A DNA stretch of 64,000 bases from CBDDEI01 sp965226775 (GTDB taxonomy: Bacteria > Chloroflexota > Dehalococcoidia > SHYD01): the NCBI GenBank assembly GCA_965226775.1, contig CBDDEI010000002.1:1-64000 (forward strand), read 5' to 3'. Shown here one piece after another: positions 41,832-50,775 of this stretch; the stretch's first letter is position 1; the number at the start of each line of letters is the position of its first letter. Both the position numbers and the translations under genes were made by a program. The notes beneath the pieces are model-generated. The model saw nothing but the letters and a program-made list of their open reading frames with translations. It did not search any database and was not told the DNA's origin.

Positions 41832-44573
41832 ATGACTGGCTCCGAACCAACCCAAGAACCGTCGGCCCTTGAAGAACAGCTGTCCTCCGAGCATCTTGCG
41901 GCACTGCTGCAGGGCTCGGGCCTATCCCAGGACGTCATCCGGGCCCGGGGCTACCGGACGTCATCCACGCGAGCCGAGATGAAGCGCCTGGGATTCTCTG
42001 ATACCCAGGCAAGGGTGCCCGCTCTGCTCATCCCGGTCTACGGCGCCTCCGGCGATCTCGTGCTCTACCAAGCGCGGCCCGACACCCCCCACATCAAGGA
42101 CGGCAAGCCTATCAAGTACGAGACGCCTCGGGGCAGCCGCATGGTGCTGGACGTACATCCCGCCGCCCGAGCCGCCCTGGCCAACCCGGAAACTCCCCTG
42201 TTCGTGACCGAAGGTATCAAATAGGGCGACTGCCTCGTCTCCCACGGTTGCTGCGCTGTGGCCCTCCTAGGGGTGTGAAACTGGCGGGGAACCAACGAAC
42301 TCGGCGGTAAGACGGCGTTGCCGGACTGGGAAGCGGTCGCCCTCAACGGCCGACAGATCTATGTCATCTTTGACTCCGATGTCATGCTTAAACACCAGGT
42401 GCATGCGGCCCTCGCCCGGTTTAAGCCATTCCTCGAATCGCGCGGCGCCCGTGTCTTGCTCATCTATCTCCCCGTTGACCCCTCTGGCAAGAAGACCGGC
42501 GTCGATGACTACCTTGTTGCTGGCCATTCGATGGATGACCTGCAGGCCCTCGCCACGCCCACTCTACGCTCCCTCGCCCAAGAAGCAAATGAACACGACC
42601 AACCGTATCGTGCGACGGAGTCCGGGCTGTTATGGCACAAACCCACCCAAAACGGCGTCGTCGACGTACCGTTGACCAACTTTACCGCCCGCATTATCGG
42701 TGATGTGGCCGAGGACGACGGCGCGGAGGTACGCCGCCGCTTCGACATCGCGGCAACCCTACGCGGACGTTCCCACCACTTCTCCGTCCCGGCGAGCCAG
42801 TTCGCGAACATGGGGTGGTCTGTCGAGCAGCTGGGCGCCGGGGCCATCGTCTACCCCGGCTTCGGCCTCAAAGACCACGCCCGCACCGCGGTTCAACTCC
42901 TGAGCGGCGCTATTCCGGAGCGCCGCGTCTACACCCACACCGGTTGGCGGAAGGTCGACGATGGCTGGGTCTTCCTCCATGCCGGTGGGACTATTGGGTC
43001 GATTGGGACGGTTCTGGAGATAATAGTCAATCTACCCTCAGCACTCGCACGCTTTGCATTACCCAGCCCGCTCACTGGCGACGCACTGTGCGAGGCCGTC
43101 CGCGCCAGCCTTGCCCTCCTCGACGTTGCCCCGGACCAGGTGACGGTCCCGTGCTTGAGTGCCATCTACCGGGCGGTGCTCGGGAACATTGATTTCACTC
43201 TCCATCTGGCAGGACCCACAGGGGCGGGCAAGACGGAGCTCGCTGCTCTTGCCCAGCAGCACTTCGGTCCCACCATGGATAGCCGCCACCTCCCTGCGTC
43301 GTGGCTCAGCACCGGCAATGCCCTGGAAGGACTCGCATTTCTGGCCAAGGATGTCCTCCTGGTGGTCGATGACTTCGCCCCCACCGGTACCTCGAATGAT
43401 GTCCAACGCTATCACAAGGAGGCGGACCGCCTCTTCCGCGGCCAGGGCAACCAGGCAGGGCGGGGTAGGATGCGATCAGATGGGAGCCTGCGCCCGGCGA
43501 AGCCGCCGCGCGGCTTGATCCTCAGCACCGGGGAAGATATCCCGCGCGGCCTGTCTCTCCGTGCCCGCGACCTCTTTCTGGAACTCGGTCCAAATGATCT
43601 GGACTGGCAGCGGTTAAGCGAGTGTCAGCAGGATGCGGCCAGTGGGCGTTATGCACTCATCATGGCGGGCTATCTCCAGTGGTTGGCCGCTGACTACGAG
43701 ACGATCCAGAGCGCGCTACCTGCGGAGACCGCCGCCTTACGAGAGCTGGCGACGCGCGACCGCTCGCATCGCCGGACCCCGGGCATCATCGCCGACCTCG
43801 CCGTTGGTCTGCAGTATTTCCTCCGCTTCTCAGTCGAATGTGGAGCTATTACTGACGCAGAGGAACAGGCACTCTGGGAACGCTGCTGGACCGCACTGCT
43901 GGTTGCGGGTGCGGCCCAGGCTACCCACCACCAGGACGCCGAACCTACCGGGCGTTTCCTCCAGCTGCTGCGTGCTTGCTTAGGGAGCGGACGGGTGCAC
44001 CTCGCCTCCATCGATGGCGACATACCTGAGAATCCCCAGGCTTGGGGCTGGCGAGAGGCGAGCGTGGGCATAGGAAACTCCGCGCAGGGAGAGTGGCATG
44101 CCCAAGGAAGACGGGTAGGCTGGGTAGAGGACGATGATCTTTACCTAGAGCCTGACGCCGCTTTCGCCGCCGTCCAGGAGATGGGCAACCAGGTCGGCGA
44201 GCCGCTGACCATCCTGTCCTAGACACTGAATAAGCGGCTGGCCGAACGCGGCCTCCTCCGCTCCCAGGACACGGAGCGCAATCGGCATACCGTCCGTCGC
44301 GTCTTAGAAGGGGGGCGGCGCACCGTTCTCCATCTGGCTGCCAACCTCTTCCTTGGAGAATCGGCCCAATCGTCCCTTTTGTCCCATTACAGTACGGACG
44401 GTGAAGAGGATGGGGCGATTCCAAGGGACGATTTTTCCACCGCGCCGCCGGAATCGACCCACAAAAACGGCCCACGGGAGCGGCCCGCGCTTCCTCAGGA
44501 CACTGGGGCCGGGTCGATTGGGCCGATTGGGACGGTTCCTGAGCCTTCCGACGAGGTGGAACTCCGGATATGA
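41832..44573 (+). pseudogene. DUF3854/DUF927-type primase-helicase with three in-frame stops
   Basis: One frame runs from 41832 to 44573 but is cut by TAG (42222), TGA (42276) and TAG (44220). Sequence continues sensibly across each: EGIK*GDCLVSHG, LLGV*NWRG, ILS*TLNKRLAERGLL. The N-terminal part looks like the DUF3854/TOPRIM region of element replication proteins (VYVIFDSD-type motif, here IYVIFDSDVM). The large central part (42318-44222, 634 codons) is DUF927-like, with Walker A GPTGAGKTE and a Walker B VVDD pair. The C-terminal part is a winged-helix-like LNKRLAERGLLRSQ region and a Pro-rich tail. The stops fit CAG to TAG or TGG to TGA changes. The remaining 634-codon run is open, so decay is recent. 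Confidence 0.75.
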
Positions 44574-44722
44574 ACGCCCTAGGTATTGCGCAGGCCGTCC
44601 AGGAGCTGGGTGCCACCCTCGTGGTGGAGCATGGTCAGGTGGTTATCCGCAGCCACGGGCCGCTGCCCGAGCATCGCCGAGCTCAACCAGCGCATCGAAG
44701 CGGCGACTATGCAACAAGTTGA
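44570..44722 (+). pseudogene. TubC_N-like small ORF overlapping the primase-helicase stop (ATGA)
   Basis: The ATG overlaps the preceding stop as ATGA, an arrangement typical of coupled genes. The first 33 residues (MNALGIAQAVQELG, VVEHGQVVIRS) resemble the short TubC_N-like domains found in element primase operons. After about residue 34 the frame turns into a low-complexity basic tail, and the recombinase remnant continues in another frame. I read this as a truncated gene fused by deletion to the next remnant. Confidence 0.4.
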
Positions 44723-44936
44723 CACCAACCAGGTCCGGATGGCCCTCTCCAACATCCACGCCATCTACGGCGAACTCCAGCCTTACGAGCGACGAGAGCT
44801 GGTGCACCTGGTCATTCACAGGGTGGAATTGAGTGCCAGCAAACTGGTCCTGGAGATCAACGGAGGCGTCTGCACTGTATTGGGTGAGACGCCTCTTATG
44901 GCTCACAATGGGTCCTTGGTTCGCCAGACACAAGAC
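44640..44936 (+). pseudogene. C-terminal remnant of a site-specific recombinase ending at the tRNA gene
   Basis: The frame that includes IAELNQRIEAATMQQVD, then LQPYERRELVHLVIHRVELS and LVLEINGGV resembles the C-terminal coiled-coil and beta segment of large serine recombinases. The N-terminal catalytic part is absent. The open frame runs on across the antisense of tRNA-Asn to 44978 (LPELDSNQQ), a common artefact where a recombinase gene abuts a tRNA. Its place at the tRNA 3' end fits an integrated element whose integrase has been deleted. Confidence 0.5.
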
Positions 44937-45011
44937 TGGCTCCCCGAGCTGGATTCGAACCAACAACATGCCGGTTAACAGCCGGCCGCTCTACCATTGA
45001 GCTATCGGGGA
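44937..45011 (-). tRNA. tRNA-Asn (GTT)
   Basis: The minus strand folds as a complete tRNA: acceptor TCCCCGA/TCGGGGA, D arm GCTC...GAGC, anticodon stem GCCGG/CCGGC with loop CTGTTAA, and T arm GTTGG TTCGAAT CCAGC. Discriminator G and an encoded CCA follow. The anticodon GTT reads Asn codons. The 3' end faces the accessory island. Confidence 0.96.
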
Positions 45012-45028
45012 GCGCAAACAACCTACCT

Positions 45029-45057
45029 AGTATATCAGCCCCTGCCACTGCCTGGAA
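45029..45057 (-). promoter_or_regulatory. Candidate promoter of tRNA-Asn
   Basis: On the minus strand, TTCCAG and TATACT are separated by 17 bp. The -10 ends about 18 nt before the mature tRNA. The -35 is weak. Confidence 0.35.
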
Positions 45058-45151
45058 GAGTGCGCTCCTTATTCGTTGCTCTTCCTAGACACCCAGTGCT
45101 ATAGTGAGCAAGACCCCTCGTGGTGAAGCGGTTGGTTTGAGAGGAGCGATT

Positions 45152-45775
45152 GTGGCGTTCGATTGGTTAACGCGTCGGAAAGAGCGCGACGAGAAAAAGG
45201 CGGCCTATAAAGACCGCATTCCTCCGGGACAGTCCATGACCGATAAGTGGCCTGTGCTCCACTACGGCGATATTCCTGATTTTAGGCCGCAGTTCTGGGA
45301 CTTCTCCATCACCGGCCTGGTAGCTAACCCCCTCAAGTTCAGCTATCAGGAATTCATGGCGCTGCCCGCAATGCTGGATACCTCCGACATCCACTGCGTC
45401 ACCGGCTGGAGCAAGTTTGATAACGGGTGGGAGGGCATCAGCGTCAAGGCCCTTCTCGACAAGGCTGGTCCCACCGCGGACGCACGCTACGTGGTTATTC
45501 AAGCCGAGGAAGGCTACACCACGAACCTCCCGCTGGACGACCTTCTGGACGACAACGTTCTCCTAGCCTACAAACACAATGGTCAAGACCTCACGCCCGA
45601 GCACGGCTGGCCACTCCGTCTAGTAGTGCCTAAGCTCTACTTCTGGAAAAGCGCCAAATGGGTGCGCGGCTTTGAGCTACTGGACCATGACGAGCGCGGT
45701 TTCTGGGAGAACTACGGCTACCATAATTACGGAAACCCTTGGAAAGAAGAGCGGTACTCTTGGCAGGAGGGCTAA
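45152..45775 (+). CDS. Sulfite-oxidase-like molybdopterin oxidoreductase
   Basis: About 207 residues from a GTG at 45152, chosen because GAGGAG lies 6-8 nt upstream; the frame extends back to an ATG at 45104. The protein is a stand-alone oxidoreductase molybdopterin-binding domain of the sulfite oxidase/YedY superfamily. DIHCVTGW carries the Cys (about residue 82) that should bind molybdenum. The WDFSITGLVANP start and the LTPEHGWPLRLVVPKLYFWKSAKWV end are hallmarks of the small cytoplasmic members. No signal peptide, heme domain or dimerisation domain is visible. The substrate is unknown. The next gene begins 11 bp after the stop, so the two are probably cotranscribed. Confidence 0.88.
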   Translation: MAFDWLTRRKERDEKKAAYKDRIPPGQSMTDKWPVLHYGDIPDFRPQFWDFSITGLVANPLKFSYQEFMALPAMLDTSDIHCVTGWSKFDNGWEGISVKALLDKAGPTADARYVVIQAEEGYTTNLPLDDLLDDNVLLAYKHNGQDLTPEHGWPLRLVVPKLYFWKSAKWVRGFELLDHDERGFWENYGYHNYGNPWKEERYSWQEG

Positions 45776-45786
45776 CTGCACAGCCT

Positions 45787-46488
45787 ATGAGCAGCATCCG
45801 CGTACTCACCAGCCTCCAGGCAGTGGATAGCGATATTCGTTCCCATCGCACCGTTCAGGAAGAACTGCAGCGTCAACTTGATGATATTGAGCAGCTAGAG
45901 GCGCTCAAAGAGCAGGTCGCCGGCGTGCAAAGCGTCATCGCCGATCTGGAGAAAGAGCAGCGTGAGGCGGATGGTGAAGCTGAGGGTACTCGCGAGCAAC
46001 TCCATGGTGTTGAAGCCAAGCTGTACAGCGGCTCGGTTCGCATTCCCAAGGAGTTGGTCGCGCTGCAGCAGGACGCGGCCATGATCAAGACCCGGCTAGA
46101 AGGCCAGGATGAGCGGGTGCTTGGACTCATGACGCGGCTGGAAGAGCAGCGCGGCATGTTAGAGGGACTCAAACAAGAGCTCGCCCAAGTAGAGGCGGAG
46201 CGCAGTGAGTTGGAGCGTAAGCTAGGAGCAGAGCTCTCGCAGCTGGCCAGTGAGCTAGACCAGCTAAATGTGCAACGACTTTCCTTAACTACTCAAGTCT
46301 CTAGCTCCGACCTCGCCCTCTATGAAAGCCTGCTCAATGCCAAGCAAGGAAGGGCCGTTGCCCGCATAGAGCGCGCCACCTGCCAGGGCTGCCGAATCAA
46401 TCTTCCCACCACCGTCCAACATCGGGTGCGCTCAGCACAGATACTTACCCAGTGTCCTAGCTGCAGCCGCGTCCTTTATATGGACTAA
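45787..46488 (+). CDS. Coiled-coil protein with C-terminal C4 zinc ribbon
   Basis: 233 residues from ATG 45787, preceded by GGAGGG about 15 nt upstream; the frame reaches further back into the oxidoreductase gene. Residues about 10-175 are strongly heptad-like (EELQRQLDDIEQLEALKEQ, repeated Glu/Leu/Gln). The C-terminus holds CQGC and CPSC, a four-Cys zinc ribbon. This matches the widespread family of putative nucleic-acid-binding Zn-ribbon proteins (CT398/FlgZ-like), whose exact role is unsettled. It sits 11 bp after the sulfite-oxidase-like gene. Confidence 0.85.
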   Translation: MSSIRVLTSLQAVDSDIRSHRTVQEELQRQLDDIEQLEALKEQVAGVQSVIADLEKEQREADGEAEGTREQLHGVEAKLYSGSVRIPKELVALQQDAAMIKTRLEGQDERVLGLMTRLEEQRGMLEGLKQELAQVEAERSELERKLGAELSQLASELDQLNVQRLSLTTQVSSSDLALYESLLNAKQGRAVARIERATCQGCRINLPTTVQHRVRSAQILTQCPSCSRVLYMD

Positions 46489-46547
46489 GCAACGCTTTTC
46501 ACTGAAACACGTTCTACGCAAGTAACAACGTAGGTATTGTATTTATT

Positions 46548-47951
46548 ATGGAAGCAGTAGGTTATTTCCGCACCCGGCCCCAGGCAGCGCTGGACGAAAC
46601 CGTCCCCACGCTGGACGAGGACGAACGCGCCTTTTCTAGCTTCTGCCAGGAGCACGGCTACTACCCCGTAGCCACCTTTGTAGATAAAGCCCCCAAGGAG
46701 CAGCGCGGCTATAAGCAGCTGTCCGAGTTCTTGCAGCAGGACGGCCACGGCTTCATGGTCGTGGTGGTGCACCGCCCAGAAGACCTAGCGGATAACGGCA
46801 AGGAGATCGCCAGGCGGCTTCTGGAGATTGAATACCGCGGCGCGCAGGTAATCGCCACGGAGCACCCAGATAAAGACATCCTAGCGCTTGCCATCACATT
46901 GTGGCGGCAACGCCGGGGAGGCGCCTCTCAAGCGGCTCGCACTATGGACGATACCCTTAGGAGCAAGGCGTTACGCGGCTACGGGCTGGGCAAGACCCCC
47001 TTTGGTTACACTATTGGCGCTGATGGTCGCTTAGAGATCGTTCCTGAAGAAGCCCGCGTGGTGCAGGAGATCTACCGGCTCTATCTAGAGGAGGGCATGG
47101 GGCTACGCCGCATTGCCCGCGATTTAAACGACGCTGCTACCAGCACCCGTCGCGGCAGCCGCTGGAGCGTGGTTACCGTGCGGGACATCCTGCGCAACCG
47201 CACCTACACCGGCACGTACATACGCTTCGGCATACGTGTGCCATCCAGCCATCCGGCCATCATCGCGCCGGACGTCTTCCGACAAGCGCTGCGGAAACGG
47301 GAGCAGCCCGCTCCACCCCGAGCGGATGGGCGAGAGTCTGCTTTTGCCCTCTCCGGCATGGCCTACTGCGGCGCGTGCAATGGCCGCATGATCGGCGTCA
47401 GCAGGCGCCAAAGCTGGGCGCGTAAGCGGGACGGTGGCCGCACCGTCGCCGAATATCGTTACTACCGCTGCGGCTCTCGGGTGAACCAGAGCGTCTGCGA
47501 ATATCACACCTGGCGCGCTGATGCCCTCGAAACGGAAGTCCTCAAAACCCTGGCCCAGAACTTAGAGGCCACCAGTACCCCCGCGGAAGACGTCTCCCCT
47601 AGCGACCTCTTAGCCACGCTGCGCGGCCGCCTCCGTAGCCTTGACCTGCGCTTCCAGCGGCAACTCAACGCCGCAGGTAGGGGTGTGCTCTCCCCTGCCG
47701 ACCTGCGCGAATCGGCTGTCGCGCTGGTGGAAGAGATTCAGTACTTGGAGCAACGCATCGAGGCCTTCCAACGCTTCCCTGACCCCACAAGCCAGCGGGA
47801 GCTTTGGCAACTGCAGCAGCGCCAGAGCCTGCGCACCCTGCAGAGCCGCTGGCCGGATCGGACGGCTCAGGAGCGCCGCCGCTACCTGAACGAGCTGGTG
47901 CGCCAGGTCGTTGTCTACGACGACCACGTAGACGTCTCCCTCCAAGCCTAG
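46548..47951 (+). CDS. Large serine recombinase-like protein lacking catalytic residues
   Basis: 467 residues. Residues 1-130 align with the resolvase catalytic fold, but the usual YARVST is YFRTRP, with Arg in place of the nucleophilic Ser. The DRLSR motif is HRPEDLAD and the downstream catalytic Arg motif is not preserved. The recombinase DNA-binding domain (KTPFGYTIG, IYRLYLEEGMGLRRIARDLN, SVVTVRDILRNRTYTG) is intact. The zinc-ribbon (CGAC ... YYRCGS ... CEYH) and the C-terminal coiled coil (LDLRFQRQLN ... YLNELVRQVVVYDD) are also intact. The full-length open frame argues for selection, so a DNA-binding role without strand exchange is likely. Strand exchange by an unusual active site cannot be excluded. 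Confidence 0.8.
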   Translation: MEAVGYFRTRPQAALDETVPTLDEDERAFSSFCQEHGYYPVATFVDKAPKEQRGYKQLSEFLQQDGHGFMVVVVHRPEDLADNGKEIARRLLEIEYRGAQVIATEHPDKDILALAITLWRQRRGGASQAARTMDDTLRSKALRGYGLGKTPFGYTIGADGRLEIVPEEARVVQEIYRLYLEEGMGLRRIARDLNDAATSTRRGSRWSVVTVRDILRNRTYTGTYIRFGIRVPSSHPAIIAPDVFRQALRKREQPAPPRADGRESAFALSGMAYCGACNGRMIGVSRRQSWARKRDGGRTVAEYRYYRCGSRVNQSVCEYHTWRADALETEVLKTLAQNLEATSTPAEDVSPSDLLATLRGRLRSLDLRFQRQLNAAGRGVLSPADLRESAVALVEEIQYLEQRIEAFQRFPDPTSQRELWQLQQRQSLRTLQSRWPDRTAQERRRYLNELVRQVVVYDDHVDVSLQA

Positions 47952-48026
47952 TCCAGCGCGTTTCCTTCTCTCTTAGCTCTTCCTGACGGACATCCCCCGC
48001 GTTTTCGCGTTCGGTTAGTCGCAGCT

Positions 48027-48055
48027 TTGACGGCTCCTACCACCCAGGGTAGACT
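48027..48055 (+). promoter_or_regulatory. Promoter of the RNase P RNA gene
   Basis: TTGACG (48027-48032) and TAGACT (48050-48055) are separated by 17 bp. The expected start is about 6-8 bp later, exactly where the RNase P RNA begins. Confidence 0.75.
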
Positions 48056-48060
48056 ACAGA

Positions 48061-48416
48061 GAGGGCAAGGAGACCGGGTGACCGCTTGCCACTGGCGAGA
48101 GGAAAGTCCGGACTCCACTAGGCAGGATGCTGGGTAACACCCAGGAGGGGAAACCCTACGGAAAGTGCCACAGAAACATACCGGTTGCTTAGGCGACTAA
48201 GGGTGAAATGGTGCGGTAAGAGCGCACCGCTCCAAGGGTGACCGCGGAGGCAGGGTAAACCCCATCCGGAGCAAGGTCGAATAGAGGGATATTACGGCGC
48301 CTGGCCGGTCCCCGGGTAGACCGCTTGAGCCCGCAGGTAACGGCGGGCCTAGAGAGATGGTCATCGATCCGCCTCTGGCGGATTACAGAATCCGGCTTAT
48401 AGGTCTCCTTGCCTAA
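48061..48416 (+). ncRNA. rnpB: RNase P RNA, bacterial type A
   Basis: The 5' and 3' ends pair as helix P1 (GGGCAAGGAGACC near 48063 with GGTCTCCTTGCC near 48402). The universal core GAGGAAAGTCCGGACTCC is at 48099-48116, followed by ACAGAAACATA near 48171, the GGTGAAATGGTGCGGTAAGA region, GGTAAACCCCA near 48255 and the 3' AGAGAGATGGTC. It is the catalytic RNA that matures tRNA 5' ends. A canonical promoter lies directly upstream. Confidence 0.96.
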
Positions 48417-48617
48417 ACCTCCTCTATCTGGGAGTTATGTACAGTAAATGACTCCCACTGCGCTTTCTTCCTCCAGACACCGCGGAATGCTCCTGATTGC
48501 CCTGTTCCCTACTCTTCGCCTGCTCCTCCGCAACGTTTGGCAATGCCTCCTCAGTGGGATCAGCGTAGCGGCGCAATCTTGCTACCCAGCTCGCGCAGAA
48601 TAGCGACCGAGCAACAT

Positions 48618-48655
48618 AAAGGGGGCGCTCACCAAAAGTGAGCGCCCCCTTTCCT
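48618..48655 (-). terminator. Terminator of the ABC substrate-binding protein gene
   Basis: A 12-bp GC-rich stem (GGGGGCGCTCAC/GTGAGCGCCCCC) with a CAAAA-type loop has A/T runs on both sides. It lies about 20 bp beyond the stop codon at 48673 and could work in both directions. Confidence 0.8.
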
Positions 48656-48672
48656 ATCTCTGTAGTGAATCT

Positions 48673-50454
48673 TTAGGGACACGTTCCGGCGGGGTCGATC
48701 CAGGCTTCGATAAGCCCTTCACGCTGATAGGTGTAGTGCTTGGGCTTCAGATTCCTGATTTTGCAAGAGTCCACTGGGGTGTAGAAGAGGCTTTGTACAG
48801 GGACAAAGGCCATAATTTCCCACAGACGCTCCTGCTGCTGCTCGATGAGTTCAGCGCGCTTTACAGGGTCCAGCTCTTTCTGCTGGGCATCTGCAAGGCT
48901 ATCCACCTTTGCATCTTTTACCCGTGTAATGTTAGCCACGCTTTCCGAGTGGACAATGCCGCGCGCCCAGTAGGACGGGAAGAAGGTGGGGGCAAGCACG
49001 GCCCACGCAATCTCATAGTCGCCCTTGGCCACGATGCGAGAGGAGCCGCCGCCGCTGCCCACGCCCATATCTCGGATGTTAATCTCGGCGTCAATGCCCA
49101 CAGTCTTAAAGTTCTCCAGCACTACGGCAGCGTCCTGTGCGTAGCTGCCCGTCGTGTGAATCTGGAACTTAAGGTCACCGGGCTGGTAGCCCGCCTCGGC
49201 CAGAAGCGCCTTTGCCTTCTCCGGGTCATGAGGGAACTTTTCCTTGAGTTTAGCGTCCTGCCAGGAGTACGAAACCGCCTGGGGAATAAAGCCCGATAAG
49301 GTAGCCCCGCCCTGGCGACTGCCCAGGGTAATGTCCTCGCGCTTGATGGCAAAGGAGATGGCCTGGCGCACTCTCACATCGTTGCCGGGCTTCTTCTCTC
49401 CGTGCACCCAGACGGCGTGAACGCTGCCCTGACGGGGGAGATACACCCGAAACTGATCGGAGAATTTCTCACGGAATTCATCAACTTCAAGCCTGTTGGC
49501 TGCAGAGCCGTAGTCGAGCTGTCCCGAGCGTACGGCAGCGCTGGTGGCCGCCCTGTCCGCTAGAGCGATGCTCCTCACCTCATCAATGTAAGGGAGGGCC
49601 AGGCCGTCCGCGCCCATGCGATAGTAGGCGGGGTTGCGCACTAATTTGGCGGACTGACCGGACCGGAACTCTTGCAACATGAAGGAGCCGGTACCAATGG
49701 CCCTCGATTTGAAGTCGCCATCCTGCTCAAAGACCTCATGTGCAAGCATGATGTTGGTATGGAACGCAAGCTGCTGAAGGAAGTCGGCATTCGGCTTATC
49801 CAGCTTCAGCTTAATGGTGTAGTGATCGGGCTCAGTGTGGCTGACGTCTGCCCAGAAGCTCCGGAGGACGCCCTGCTCAACCTGAAAATCGATGGTCCAG
49901 GCCACGTCTGACGAGACAAATTGGCGTCCGTTCACCGGCGACTTGTCATGCCACTTCACGTCGTCACGCAGATTCAGGGTCCAGCTCAGACCGTCCGCTG
50001 AGATTTCCCAGGACTTGGCCAAGGCAGGCTCGACCATATTGTCTTCCGCGTAGCAGATGCGGGGCCTGAGCAACATGTCGTAGACCTGGGGAATGGCTGA
50101 AAGCCCGACTGCCGAGCCCTTGGTGAAGTCGATGGTAGGAGAGCTACCAGACTGCGTCCAGGTGCCGCCTCTAATAGGCGCGCCTTCTGAGCGCCAGATC
50201 TCTTTGCCCGGCTCGCACGAGGCTGCTTCCTGCTCCTTGGGTAGCATGACCATCGTCTCGGTGTTATACTCGGCCATCTTGTCCATGGCTGGCATGCTCG
50301 CCTCTGGTGTGGCGGTTGGGCTGGTGCTGGAGCTGTCTGTGCCGCTGCTCGACGGCGCTGGCTGCGTGCTGCTTGCTGGCTCTGCAGATGGGCCGCATGC
50401 GACCAATCCCAGGCTGAGCAGCACGGCAAGAGATAGTATCCAATAGCTCTTCAT
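48673..50454 (-). CDS. ABC transporter substrate-binding lipoprotein, family 5 (peptide/solute)
   Basis: 593 residues. Lipobox LVAC with Cys20 marks a lipoprotein. A Ser/Thr/Pro-rich tether follows to about residue 55. The SBP_bac_5 fold follows: LLRPRICYAEDNMVEPALAKSWE, SWTLNLRDDVKWHD, TIDFQVEQG and RVRQAISFAIKRED. It should bind peptides or other small solutes outside the membrane and deliver them to a permease. No permease or ATPase gene is next to it in this window, so its transporter is elsewhere or it is an orphan. AGGAGG stands about 9 nt before the ATG, and a strong terminator follows. Confidence 0.9.
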   Translation of the reverse strand: MKSYWILSLAVLLSLGLVACGPSAEPASSTQPAPSSSGTDSSSTSPTATPEASMPAMDKMAEYNTETMVMLPKEQEAASCEPGKEIWRSEGAPIRGGTWTQSGSSPTIDFTKGSAVGLSAIPQVYDMLLRPRICYAEDNMVEPALAKSWEISADGLSWTLNLRDDVKWHDKSPVNGRQFVSSDVAWTIDFQVEQGVLRSFWADVSHTEPDHYTIKLKLDKPNADFLQQLAFHTNIMLAHEVFEQDGDFKSRAIGTGSFMLQEFRSGQSAKLVRNPAYYRMGADGLALPYIDEVRSIALADRAATSAAVRSGQLDYGSAANRLEVDEFREKFSDQFRVYLPRQGSVHAVWVHGEKKPGNDVRVRQAISFAIKREDITLGSRQGGATLSGFIPQAVSYSWQDAKLKEKFPHDPEKAKALLAEAGYQPGDLKFQIHTTGSYAQDAAVVLENFKTVGIDAEINIRDMGVGSGGGSSRIVAKGDYEIAWAVLAPTFFPSYWARGIVHSESVANITRVKDAKVDSLADAQQKELDPVKRAELIEQQQERLWEIMAFVPVQSLFYTPVDSCKIRNLKPKHYTYQREGLIEAWIDPAGTCP

Positions 50455-50775
50455 ATAAAACCTCCTGAGCTAGATCTTGCCGACTTGTCCCAACGTGTGT
50501 GTGGAAGAAAATCTGTGTCCTGCGACTGCCGCCGCACGACCTGCCCAAAGTGGGGAATAGTGAGGGCACTTAAGGCTAAAAGGAGTGGGAGCTACTCAAT
50601 GCCCGTTTCACGCCTTGCGCTGGTGCGCGCGTTGCTATCCCTCTTCCCTCTTTCTGCTACATACACATCTACAAGCTAAGGATGCGGCAATAATAGCACA
50701 GGGATTGCCAAGTGCAAAGGCAGTCAACTCAGCGGTGTGCCCTAATCGGGCAATTCAACCGTGCTTGCGGAGAGC
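50455..50775. other. Intergenic region between the lipoprotein and AhbAB-like genes
   Basis: About 320 bp. It holds the ribosome binding site of the lipoprotein gene (minus strand, near 50463). I see no gene, RNA fold or clear promoter elsewhere in it. Confidence 0.4.

Noticed and set aside
41832..44573. Recoding of TAG/TGA as sense codons in this genome
   Set aside because: Intact neighbouring genes end at TAG and TGA in the normal way (for example the DUF559 genes at TAG and PcrA at TGA). The stops therefore look like decay of one gene.
44586..44978. A complete 130-residue gene ending inside the tRNA region
   Set aside because: The last 14 codons are the antisense of tRNA-Asn and the first part is out of frame with any family. 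Only the middle resembles a recombinase C-terminus, so I list it as a remnant.
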